In this document: positions 20,901-24,878 of the stretch, one piece after another
Position numbering within the stretch: position 1 is the first letter of the stretch
Layout: every line of letters starts with the position of its first letter
NCBI GenBank assembly: GCA_964200075.2
Contig: CAXNAA020000187.1
Location: forward strand, 1-24,878
Length of the DNA: 24,878 bases
Direction: 5' to 3'
Source of the DNA: Sphacelaria rigidula
Taxonomy: Eukaryota > Phaeophyceae > Sphacelariales
Notes under the pieces: generated by a model
The model's input: the letters and a program-made list of their open reading frames with translations, nothing else
Told to the model about the DNA's origin: nothing
Databases searched by the model: none
Position numbers and translations under genes: made by a program

Positions 20901-21575
20901 CTGCACGGTAAGCGAAGGCTTCCGCGTACCTGCCGCCCGTCCCGCTCGGTACGAGGGGGACGGGGGAGGCGTCCACGGGTTTTCATATTCCTGCGTTTTC
21001 AGAGTTGCATTCACGGCGACGCCGGCTTCGTTCAAACGGAGTTAGACACCGCCAGCGGGCTAATGCAGCCTCAAGTTTCCAACAGGTGTTTGCGAATTTT
21101 GCTACCCTCACATTCTACGAATTTTCGTCCGCGTAAAAAATCAACTCCACTGTACTTGATGGTGCGGGGGTATTGCAGTACACGCCTTGAAGACGTCACA
21201 AGGGTGCACGACTGACCCGACTGCCGGCACAGATGAGATAGACGACATGCGTAGGCAGAAACCGGGACAAACCTGATGGTTAACGTGAGACCCGTTCAAG
21301 TTTTCAGAGGCAGTAATGGAGGAAGAAACCGTTTATTAGAATGCAGGACAGCTGGCAGCAAGCGACTCTCATTGCACGTTGCCAAACCTTTCGATCCGAC
21401 AGAACTAGAGGCAACAGAACCCTCCCTTGTGCGCTCGAAAATATTTGCTCCGTTACGGACAAATGCGGGGAAATAGTGTTGCTACGGGACTGACAGCCAA
21501 TCTCCATTCTTGCCGACTCACCGCAATTTTCGCCTCTTCTGCTGAAAAGTTGATCGCACCCTCGATGTCCTCCAT
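2552..21575 (-). CDS. IARS1: Isoleucyl-tRNA synthetase, cytosolic type (complete, 24 exons)
   Basis: Class Ia aminoacyl-tRNA synthetase that activates isoleucine with ATP, charges tRNA-Ile in the cytosol and hydrolyses misactivated valine. The spliced product is 1,213 residues, against about 1,260 for animal cytosolic IleRS. Landmarks in order: HIGH-type HYGH at 54-57 in a [17 protein letters not shown] block; [10 protein letters not shown] 83-92; editing (CP1) motif [11 protein letters not shown] 222-232 and [16 protein letters not shown] 326-341; SRNRFWGTP 466-474; CWFESGSMP 534-542; KMSKR 608-612; DAWIL 701-705 opening the anticodon-binding domain; then a divergent C-terminal region from about 1,023 on. 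Exons were placed by continuity with the eukaryotic IleRS family, GT/AG borders and phase, and the total is divisible by three. The start at 21575 gives [14 protein letters not shown], matching the family N-terminus. An in-frame ATG six codons upstream (21593) follows a stop and could be used instead. No frameshift or missing catalytic motif was seen. Confidence 0.97.
3095..3313 (-). CDS. IARS1: IleRS exon 23, C-terminal region (residues 1023-1095)
   Basis: Encodes [20 protein letters not shown], an alanine/lysine-rich helix, then a segment ending [11 protein letters not shown]. It is weakly similar to the animal sequence here, but acceptor (TCCACAG|GTG), donor (AAG|GTGAGC), phase and length fit. 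Confidence 0.9.
3439..3528 (-). CDS. IARS1: IleRS exon 22 (residues 993-1022)
   Basis: Encodes [20 protein letters not shown] then [10 protein letters not shown], the [13 protein letters not shown] element found near the end of the conserved core. Acceptor GAGCAG|TTG, donor GAG|GTGAGA, phase 0. Confidence 0.97.
3529..4011 (-). other. IARS1: IleRS intron 21
   Basis: 483 nt, GTGACC...GAGCAG. I see no gene, repeat or RNA in it. Confidence 0.85.
4012..4161 (-). CDS. IARS1: IleRS exon 21 (residues 943-992)
   Basis: Encodes [20 protein letters not shown] and ends [14 protein letters not shown], matching the family's G-x-I-x-V-xGxxLxxxDI...VLLD pattern. Acceptor AACAG|GGA, donor AAG|GTGACC, phase 0. 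Confidence 0.94.
4346..4495 (-). CDS. IARS1: IleRS exon 20 (residues 893-942)
   Basis: Encodes [20 protein letters not shown] and the [19 protein letters not shown] tail, matching the AEPDxxVLGKRLKG region. Acceptor GAGCAG|GTG, donor GAG|GTAACC, phase 0. Confidence 0.94.
4781..4976 (-). CDS. IARS1: IleRS exon 19 (residues 827-892)
   Basis: Encodes [35 protein letters not shown] and [11 protein letters not shown], the conserved MQxVIxLGRxxRD...PLK segment. Acceptor ATGCAG|G, donor GAG|GTGAGG, phase 0. Confidence 0.97.
5129..5324 (-). CDS. IARS1: IleRS exon 18 (residues 762-827)
   Basis: Encodes [20 protein letters not shown] then [12 protein letters not shown] and [12 protein letters not shown]; LMAPxTPFxxE is a family signature. 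It has the strongest polypyrimidine tract in the gene (T8CCAG|GG), fitting the 2.9-kb intron before it. Donor CTAG|GTAATA, phase 2. Confidence 0.96.
5560..8100. repeat. Degenerate satellite-like tandem array in intron 17
   Basis: At least seven copies of a block with the core CGTTATCAGCGG then TTCCGCGT..CA.AAGTCA...GCAAATCTTCA. Cores start at 5601, 5876, 6272, 6622 (degenerate), 6950, 7287 and 7620, so spacing is 275, 396, 350, 328, 337 and 333. An eighth, internally deleted copy is at about 7841-7920. Copies 5-7 are nearly identical; copies 1-3 form a second subtype with GTGTCACAGAAGTCATT. Units also share AGGTAGATCTCAGATGAAT. Confidence 0.9.
6363..6532. repeat. Nested 85-nt tandem duplication
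   Basis: Two adjacent diverged copies (6363-6447 and 6448-6532), each starting CGTCGACGTTA and sharing GGACGGCCGA, CATGTT, GGTTTCAC and GGACTCGAA. A relative of the GGACGGCCGA part occurs near 5986. Lies inside one unit of the intron-17 array and lengthens it. Confidence 0.75.
8216..8360 (-). CDS. IARS1: IleRS exon 17 (residues 714-762)
   Basis: Encodes [20 protein letters not shown] and [15 protein letters not shown], the helical anticodon-binding region. Acceptor CATAG|TTC; donor ACAG|GTATAA, phase 1, opening the longest intron. Confidence 0.97.
8361..8800 (-). other. IARS1: IleRS intron 16
   Basis: 440 nt, GTGTGT...CATAG. Nothing recognised inside. Confidence 0.85.
8801..8917 (-). CDS. 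IARS1: IleRS exon 16, start of anticodon-binding domain (residues 675-713)
   Basis: Encodes [15 protein letters not shown], an alanine-rich spacer and [21 protein letters not shown] corresponds to the DRWIL signature. The acceptor is the fourth AAG|GC case (CGGAAG|GCT), chosen by phase and alignment with the residues after FLIQN in animals. Donor CAG|GTGTGT. Confidence 0.92.
8918..9434 (-). other. IARS1: IleRS intron 15
   Basis: 517 nt, GTGTGA...CGGAAG. Contains a 12-A run near 9243 on the plus strand; otherwise nothing recognised. Confidence 0.82.
9435..9604 (-). CDS. IARS1: IleRS exon 15 (residues 618-674)
   Basis: Encodes [36 protein letters not shown] and [15 protein letters not shown]. 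Acceptor ATCTAG|AT completes an aspartate codon; donor CAG|GTGTGA, phase 0. Confidence 0.97.
9605..9916 (-). other. IARS1: IleRS intron 14
   Basis: 312 nt, GTGAAA...ATCTAG. Nothing recognised inside. Confidence 0.85.
9917..10055 (-). CDS. IARS1: IleRS exon 14, KMSKR loop (residues 572-618)
   Basis: Begins [16 protein letters not shown] and ends [23 protein letters not shown] at 608-612 stabilises the adenylation transition state in class I enzymes. Acceptor GTGCAG|ACG; donor CCAG|GTGAAA, phase 1. Confidence 0.98.
10332..10454 (-). CDS. IARS1: IleRS exon 13, CWFESGSMP block (residues 531-571)
   Basis: Encodes [20 protein letters not shown] and [13 protein letters not shown], strongly conserved in the synthetic site. 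Acceptor CTGCAG|GTG, donor CAG|GTGTGT, phase 0. Confidence 0.97.
10705..10788 (-). CDS. IARS1: IleRS exon 12 (residues 503-530)
   Basis: Encodes [20 protein letters not shown] then GDLKRVDE. Acceptor CTGCAG|GTG, donor GAG|GTGAGG, phase 0 at both ends. Confidence 0.96.
10789..11272 (-). other. IARS1: IleRS intron 11
   Basis: 484 nt, GTCAGG...CTGCAG. Nothing recognised inside. Confidence 0.85.
11273..11411 (-). CDS. IARS1: IleRS exon 11, catalytic core SRNRFWGTP (residues 456-502)
   Basis: Encodes [20 protein letters not shown] and ends [11 protein letters not shown]. Acceptor GTGCAG|G. The donor is GAG|GTCAGG, the only one with C at +3; it was chosen because the join to exon 12 ([11 protein letters not shown]) aligns gaplessly with the family. 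Confidence 0.94.
11672..11827 (-). CDS. IARS1: IleRS exon 10 (residues 404-456)
   Basis: Encodes [20 protein letters not shown], then [17 protein letters not shown]. The exon returns from the editing insertion to the catalytic core. Acceptor GACAG|C, donor AACTG|GTGAGA, phase 2 at both ends. Confidence 0.97.
11828..12535 (-). other. IARS1: IleRS intron 9 with short direct repeat
   Basis: 708 nt, GTGCGT...GACAG. Holds a 20-nt direct repeat GGTGTG(T/C)GATGCTCCGAAAA at 12091 and 12151, exactly 60 nt apart, and a C run near 12293. No gene seen. Confidence 0.82.
12536..12655 (-). CDS. IARS1: IleRS exon 9 (residues 364-404)
   Basis: Encodes [20 protein letters not shown], matching the family's G-x-F-T-x-EV...GQYVK-ADK pattern. 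The 3' splice site is GTGAAG|GCT, again AAG|GC. Donor CACAG|GTGCGT, phase 2. Confidence 0.94.
12849..12943 (-). CDS. IARS1: IleRS exon 8, editing-site Asp motif (residues 333-364)
   Basis: Begins [12 protein letters not shown], continuing GTGIVHQ; the aspartate pair corresponds to the conserved editing aspartate of IleRS. Then PCPVDSN. Another AAG acceptor (CTCAAG|GCA). Donor AACGG|GTGAGC, phase 2. Confidence 0.95.
12944..13936 (-). other. IARS1: IleRS intron 7
   Basis: 993 nt, GTAAAC...CTCAAG. A plus-strand ORF of 113 codons at 13429 shows no motif and is not supported. No repeat family recognised. Confidence 0.82.
13937..14079 (-). CDS. IARS1: IleRS exon 7, editing domain (residues 285-332)
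   Basis: Encodes [20 protein letters not shown] and ends [10 protein letters not shown], the GTGxVH part of the editing active site. Acceptor TTCCAG|AA completes a glutamate codon; donor CAG|GTAAAC, phase 0. Confidence 0.95.
14080..15291 (-). other. IARS1: IleRS intron 6
   Basis: 1,212 nt, GTGAGG...TTCCAG. Contains a perfect 10-bp inverted repeat CGATTGTGTC/GACACAATCG (14273-14282 and 14316-14325). No coding signal. Confidence 0.82.
15292..15404 (-). CDS. IARS1: IleRS exon 6 (residues 247-285)
   Basis: Encodes [20 protein letters not shown] and a lysine-rich tail ending DLME. This is the variable part of the editing insertion. Acceptor TTTCAG|G completes the split codon; donor GAAG|GTGAGG, phase 1. 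The assignment rests on phase agreement on both sides and the AERL...LY pattern. Confidence 0.9.
15405..16744 (-). other. IARS1: IleRS intron 5
   Basis: 1,340 nt, GTGAGA...TTTCAG. Carries the first copy of the 133-nt structured repeat (listed separately). No gene seen. Confidence 0.85.
16162..16294. repeat. Structured dispersed repeat, copy A
   Basis: Core 16200-16294 is closed by GGCCGCCT at its left end and AGGCGGCC at its right end (8-bp perfect complement). Inside is a hairpin with stem CTCCGGGG (16229-16236) and CCCCGGAG (16252-16259). The flanks of the hairpin are nearly identical to copy B in intron 4, while the hairpin itself differs. Confidence 0.85.
16745..16836 (-). CDS. IARS1: IleRS exon 5, editing-site threonine motif (residues 217-247)
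   Basis: Short exon encoding [20 protein letters not shown]; the threonine-rich [11 protein letters not shown] block forms part of the CP1 editing pocket in this family. Acceptor TTGCAG|ACG; donor CTCAG|GTGAGA in phase 2, splitting an arginine codon. Confidence 0.95.
16837..17844 (-). other. IARS1: IleRS intron 4
   Basis: 1,008 nt, GTACGT...TTGCAG. Carries copy B of the structured repeat; otherwise nothing recognised. Confidence 0.88.
17337..17470. repeat. Structured dispersed repeat, copy B
   Basis: Same element as in intron 5, same orientation, core 17375-17470. The hairpin stem here is CCTCGAGGG (17404-17412) with CCCCCGAGG (17427-17435), one mismatch. Relative to copy A, pairs 2 and 3 changed T-A to C-G and C-G to T-A, so pairing is kept although the bases differ. 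Confidence 0.85.
17845..18042 (-). CDS. IARS1: IleRS exon 4 (residues 151-216)
   Basis: Encodes [19 protein letters not shown], then [20 protein letters not shown], leading into the editing domain. Acceptor AACAG|GAC, donor GAG|GTACGT, phase 0 at both ends. Confidence 0.97.
18204..18472 (-). CDS. IARS1: IleRS exon 3 (residues 61-150)
   Basis: Starts [15 protein letters not shown] and includes [14 protein letters not shown], diagnostic of class Ia Ile/Val/Leu enzymes, then [14 protein letters not shown]. The acceptor TGTCCAG|GC completes the glycine codon split from exon 2. The donor is ATG|GTGAGG, phase 0. Confidence 0.97.
18473..19989 (-). other. IARS1: IleRS intron 2
   Basis: 1,517 nt, GTGAGA...GTCCAG. 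Contains one copy of the 241-nt direct repeat. No gene seen. Confidence 0.9.
19476..19716. repeat. 241-nt dispersed repeat, copy 1
   Basis: Begins AGTGTGCCATCGCCTCGGGG, ends CCTCAAGTTTCTGACAGG. Shared blocks include CTGCACGGTAAGC, CCGCGTACCTGCC and GTTTTCAGAGTTGC. Internal hairpin GTCCCACCC/GGGCGGGAC at 19567-19590. Equal in length to the copy in intron 1 and in the same orientation. Confidence 0.9.
19990..20116 (-). CDS. IARS1: IleRS exon 2 with HIGH-type ATP-binding motif (residues 19-61)
   Basis: Contains [21 protein letters not shown], the nucleotide-binding block with HYGH in the HIGH position. The 3' splice site reads AACAAG|GCG, an AAG acceptor, but aligned residues ([14 protein letters not shown]) match the family without a gap. 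The donor is G|GTGAGA, phase 1. Confidence 0.93.
20117..21521 (-). other. IARS1: IleRS intron 1
   Basis: 1,405 nt, GTGAGT...AACAAG. Holds copy 2 of the 241-nt repeat and a short GGTTGGGGTTGGGGTTA telomere-like run near 20388. No gene seen. Confidence 0.85.
20846..21086. repeat. 241-nt dispersed repeat, copy 2
   Basis: Second copy, in intron 1. The hairpin position is kept but rebuilt: CCCGTCCCGCTCG (20936-20948) with CGAGGGGGACGGG (20952-20964), one mismatch. The minus strand of both copies can be read as [13 protein letters not shown], perhaps a trace of element coding or chance. Family not recognised. Confidence 0.9.
21522..21575 (-). CDS. IARS1: IleRS exon 1 (residues 1-18)
   Basis: Encodes [28 protein letters not shown] lines up with the INFPAEEEKI start of animal IleRS. 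The exon ends GCG|GTGAGT in phase 0. It is too short to be found by ORF length and was identified by similarity and donor. The alternative ATG at 21593 would add six residues (MKGIAF), with a TGA two codons further upstream. Confidence 0.85.
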
Positions 21576-21600
21576 GAATGCAATCCCCTTCATTTCACAT

Positions 21601-21646
21601 CAATATTCCGGGGCGGGAGGAAGAGGGAGGGAGGGGGGGGGGGGTA
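21601..21646 (-). promoter_or_regulatory. Homopyrimidine / G-quadruplex-prone tract next to IleRS start
   Basis: On the minus strand a C-rich, purine-poor tract ends about 30 nt before the first IleRS ATG; the plus strand has GGGG, GGG, GGG and a run of 12 G (21633-21644), enough for a four-run G-quadruplex. It probably lies in the promoter or 5' UTR. No clear TATA box was seen. Confidence 0.45.
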
Positions 21647-22456
21647 TAACGACGCGGCGGTCAAGACGGGGTACACATGAGAACGACAGACACTTCAACT
21701 TCCGACGAAAATGGGGATATGATGACTAGGAGCTCATTAAAGAGGGGCCTTGCGCATGCATGCTCCCCTCTCGAGTGTGATGTCTGGTTCAACCTCAACA
21801 GGGGTCGCCAACTGATCATCATTAGGTCCACGACGTGGAGAATGGTTGTAGGAAGTACAGTGCCCATGACGGTCAGATCCCAGTGCCTATTCCAAGAGAT
21901 CTTGTATGTGCGGCATACGAAGGGATTCCGCGTTCGTTGCACCCCTCCGTAGTCACGCGTCAGATGAGAGACTCGGGCGGGGCTTGATTTCCAGTCCCTC
22001 AAGAGTGAGCCGCGACAGTTGTAGTGCAATTATGGAAACGAGGATATCGTATAGCACAACAGTGAGATGAGAAGGATACGGTGAGGCGAACACGGCTACG
22101 ATGAATTTCGACCGCAACAAGGGTGTTCCGCACCGTGGTTAATACGACAGAACTGTCAACAATGGGCTGGGCTGTACGGTAGAAGTTTGAAGTTTTGTTT
22201 CCGTGAAAATCTCTGGCTCCATCAAATCGAGTTGGAAACTCGGTGTACGCGCAGTGGGGTGGAGGTATTTTGAAGATTTTTTATTTCATTCATCTCATGC
22301 CTCACTCTCGTGCTGGAGGAAGGCGGCGGGCACACTTTCTTCTCCATACACGGGGCATTTTCCGTCAGGGCCTTTTCACTTGCGGCTCAGGGAGGATGGT
22401 CATAGAAACGACACGGAATCTTTCGACTTCGAAAGTTTTTTTTCCAACCAACTGCC
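21647..22456. other. Upstream region of IleRS; possible divergent promoter
   Basis: No supported coding signal. If the ORF at 22457 is real, this ~0.8 kb is a shared divergent promoter region. Confidence 0.4.
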
Positions 22457-22623
22457 ATGTCTACCGTACTGGATGGAGTGGACAAGATCATTTCTCACGT
22501 GGGGGTTGGCAGGGTGCAGATTTACACTTCGTTGATGGACGTACCGACGGACGGTACAGTGAACGGCACAGTGGTGGCGACGTACAGGCGGCGAGATGGA
22601 GTTGTTTTTGTAGTAAAATCTTG
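22457..22623 (+). CDS. Candidate first exon of unidentified gene, divergent from IleRS
   Basis: ATG in context CTGCCATG. Reads MSTVLDGVDKIISHVGVGRV, then IYTSLMDVPTDGTVNG and DGVVFVVKS, with alternating hydrophobic residues like beta strands. The frame stops at TAG 22628-22630 (57 residues unspliced); a possible donor TTG|GTGTTA at 22623, with the same -1 G seen at every IleRS donor, would end the exon in phase 2. Family not recognised and downstream exons not found with confidence. Confidence 0.4.
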
Positions 22624-22630
22624 GTGTTAG

Positions 22631-22892
22631 GAGGGCACATCAGCCGCCGATGCATGCATCGGTTGACGATCACATGCATCTCCCGATCAAGGATGTAGTG
22701 ATGAATCATGAACATCCACAGACGGGTCTGAGATACGCAACGTTTAGAACCGGTCTTCTTGGCACCCTGAGGCCGAAGGCAAGCGTGTGGACGTCCGCCG
22801 TTCAAGAGAAAAAAACACGGTACGCACAACTTGTACGCAATTTTCTTTTCACGTTTTGTCGGTAGGGTCGTGACGAAAGATGCGGCTAGGGT
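22631..22892. other. No supported gene
   Basis: Contains a 12-bp perfect palindrome GATGCATGCATC near 22648-22659. ORFs on both strands here show no motif. Confidence 0.4.
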
Positions 22893-23057
22893 TTATGCTT
22901 GAATCATTTCCCCGAGTTGCGCGACACAGCTATTCACACCAACGCATCGCAAAAACGAGTACGTACTGCACGCCAACGTGCCGCACACACAAGGGCTAGT
23001 GGTGGTTGTGTTGCATTCGCAGTAGAGGGAAAAAACGAATAATTCGTGTTCGAAAGA
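22893..23057 (-). CDS. Possible terminal exon following the 23277-23133 exon
   Basis: After GTCCAG the frame continues in the matching phase 0 for 54 codons, with a cysteine-rich middle and the ending CVAQLGEMIQA plus TAA. The intron would be only 75 nt, shorter than any IleRS intron here, so the link is weak. Confidence 0.2.
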   Translation of the reverse strand, partial: SFEHELFVFSLYCECNTTTTSPCVCGTLACSTYSFLRCVGVNSCVAQLGEMIQA

Positions 23058-23132
23058 CTGGACACGATGACAAGACAAACATACGAATCGATCCTTGACC
23101 GACTCGACACGATTTTCGCCGGTGCACTATAC

Positions 23133-23277
23133 CTTTCCTGCATGCTCTTCTTCCGCCATGTTGTAGCCCGTGATCCAATTCTCACCCACCACTTGCGATG
23201 CAGCACGGACTACCCAGCCGCTCGTGTCCAGTATGTACAGTGCGCAGACGGGGGTGGGCTTGTGCGTGAACAACAGA
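23133..23277 (-). CDS. Candidate internal exon, unidentified minus-strand gene
   Basis: Between acceptor CATTTAG and donor AAG|GTATAG, 48 codons read LLFTHKPTPVCALYILDTSG then WVVRAASQVVGENWITGYNM and AEEEHAGK. The composition is strongly protein-like and the frame has no start, so it would be an internal exon. Starts in phase 2, ends in phase 0. No family recognised. Confidence 0.35.
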
Positions 23278-23833
23278 CTAAATGCAGTTGATAAGACGCA
23301 TTGTAAAAGTCGTTCTTTAAATCCATTCGCATTTCTGTCATTATTTATGATTACTTAATTTTCCTTAGGATTTTCCCACCACGGAGGTTTGACACTCGCA
23401 GGTGCCTTTTCTTTCTAGAACTCCTCTCTTGGCAAATACTGGAGAGCGTAACTCATTAGATGGCGTTACTCTGATGTGATGTATACAGTGTTTGATTGGC
23501 ACCTTTAACCTTCCTTTCGATGACAGAATAATGGATACTGCAGGGTGGTGTGAACGAAACTCTACGGCTATCCTTTTGGATCTTGATTTTATCCAAAGCA
23601 ATTGCACTTCACTACATCGACCATAATCTACTCTGACTAAGAGCTTCAAGCCTATCGTAGAGTTTATTCTTTTTCCTGGCATAAATTACTGCACGCGATT
23701 TGATTGGACTTACGGACACTGCGGCCAACGGGACTACAATAGCCTGTAGTCAAATGTTATGAGGAAAATCAAGAAGAAGTGAGCCAGCCACAAGCGTCCA
23801 TCTCGACTAGCAGTTGGCTCTAGCTGTTCCAAC
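23278..23833. other. AT-richer stretch without a supported gene
   Basis: From about 23290 to 23760 the sequence looks more A/T-rich than its surroundings. A 105-codon minus-strand ORF (23365-23682) has no motif I recognise. It may be part of an inserted element together with the ORF that follows. Confidence 0.35.
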
Positions 23834-24462
23834 ATGGCTTCTTGGGTGGACGAGTCGCCGGAGGGAATCTCCGCCAACATTTCCATCACTAGTACCGATA
23901 AGTTCACCGTTCTAGATGCAGCTTCCCAGTTGCAAGCTACCAGTATAACCGACACCGGCGCAACAGTAGCGGATCGCGCTATGCCAGCAGCCAAAAGCAC
24001 TGCGGATAAGGGTAAGGGCAAGGGCAAATCCAAGGCTTCAGGCGCGACTGGAGGAGGTGGTGCTGCTAAATCACTTGCGGATGCTGCACCGGGGAAAAAA
24101 GGCAAGTTGTTGCACTGCCAAGCACCGGTACTGTGAACTGTAAATGTGCTGCTGCTGAAAAATTGCGCGAACGTTTTTAGGAACACTTTAGTTGTTTCTC
24201 CCTGAAGTGTAGGACTTGTGGTTGCCAGCAGCACGGCAACGCCGGTAGATACACCTGTCTGTGCGGAGCGCATGTGGGTACGGGCAGACGGATAACAGTG
24301 GTCATGCTAAACGAACGCGTTAAGCACCACAAGAGCGTAGTAGTTGAGCAAATCAAGAAGCAGCGAAGCTCAACCAATCGACACCTCAATCTTGAGCTGC
24401 TGTTGGCCGTGCTGCTATTAAATATTTACCGCAGCGCACAGCACAATCCATGGCGAGGATGA
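23834..24462 (+). CDS. Candidate Lys-rich then Cys-rich protein; two-exon gene or broken element ORF
   Basis: The first part (23834-24127) starts AACATGGCT and reads MASWVDESPEGISANISITS, later KGKGKGKSKASG and APGKKGK. The second part (24181-24459) has a C-x4-C-x2-C-x-C cluster (CFSLKCRTCGC), then TCLCGAHVG and a basic/leucine-rich end, stopping at 24460-24462. It looks zinc-binding, perhaps from a mobile element. Two readings exist. A 53-nt intron (CCG|GTACTG...TTTTTAG|GAA) joins them in phase, giving 191 residues. Alternatively the frame between them is coding-like (VNCKCAAAEKLRERF) and is broken by a one-base shift near the A6 run at 24095-24100 and a TAG at 24178-24180. Family unknown. 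Confidence 0.35.
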
Positions 24463-24878
24463 TCCTGTAACTCCCCCTGTCTGCACTGTGGTTTTTTTAT
24501 TCGTCGCTGAGTGATTCGTCGCTCTGCACGAGGTTTCATGAGTTTTGCTAGACAAGGTTTTGACAATTGGTGCGTACTCGACTGCAGAGCGTGTGCTGTG
24601 GCATGTGGCACGTGCAGTATATTGCACAGAGATTCCGTTCCGTTACCTGGCATGCGGACGTCTATCTTATAATCGCGGTTGAACTTTGACCGGATTGGAT
24701 AATGTGCGACAGTCGAGCGATTGATCACTCAAATGTGCGGCTAGACTACCGAGTATTGCGAAGTAACTTGTTGCATTATACCATAGGTAACCGCGGATAA
24801 CTCCCCCCCCCCCCCCCCCCCCCCACAATTCTTCTAAAAAAAAAGTTTCCCCCCGCGAAACACCCGCAATCCCAAAAA
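24463..24878. other. Right end, no supported gene; terminal C run
   Basis: No coding signal. A run of 22 C (24803-24824), an A9 run and further homopolymers close the window, which may reflect a contig edge or an assembly problem. Confidence 0.5.

Noticed and set aside
22243-22698. 151-codon plus-strand ORF
   Set aside because: Overlaps the more protein-like MSTVLDGVDK frame at 22457; its own sequence is low in pattern and rich in His/Arg/Cys/Gly as in random frames.
23734-24273. Longest ORF in the window, 179 codons on the minus strand
   Set aside because: It is the antisense of the plus-strand MASWVDESPEG ORF. Its Leu/Pro/Ala-rich make-up is what antisense of Lys/Gly/Ser/Ala codons gives, and it has no motif.

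Overview
This is eukaryotic nuclear DNA dominated by one large, intron-rich gene. On the minus strand a complete cytosolic-type isoleucyl-tRNA synthetase (IleRS, IARS1 type) runs from its start codon at 21575 (or an in-frame ATG at 21593) to its stop at 2552. I could place 24 exons and 23 introns. Every junction is GT...AG, the phases agree throughout, and the 3,642-nt spliced reading frame encodes 1,213 residues. All main IleRS landmarks are present in order: the HIGH-type motif (HYGH), the [10 protein letters not shown] block, the editing-domain threonine-rich motif, the SRNRFWGTP block, the CWFESGSMP block, KMSKR and the anticodon-binding region.

Introns average about 670 nt (125 to 2,891 nt) and carry repeats. 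Intron 17 holds a degenerate satellite-like tandem array (about 5.56-8.1 kb, unit roughly 275-396 bp). Introns 1 and 2 share a 241-nt direct repeat. Introns 4 and 5 share a ~133-nt repeat containing a hairpin whose stem is kept by paired changes.

Right flank (21.6-24.9 kb): a G-rich/homopyrimidine tract abuts the IleRS start. Beyond it lie three weaker coding candidates: a plus-strand first-exon-like ORF at 22457, a pair of minus-strand exon-like segments at 23277-22893, and a plus-strand lysine- then cysteine-rich ORF at 23834-24462 that is either a two-exon gene or a broken element-derived gene. The window ends in a long C run.

Left flank (1-2.5 kb): telomere-like TTAGGG-type sequence, three tandem palindromic hairpins, and a candidate plus-strand gene (exons near 1110-1240 and 1677-1749) convergent with IleRS.

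The organism is a eukaryote with long introns, a G in front of every 5' splice site, and balanced base composition. A multicellular or large-genome alga such as a brown alga (stramenopile) would fit, but this is a guess from gene architecture. No rRNA, tRNA or CRISPR was seen. I found no convincing new multi-gene system. The most unusual signals are the repeat families with covarying hairpins and the unidentified flanking ORFs.
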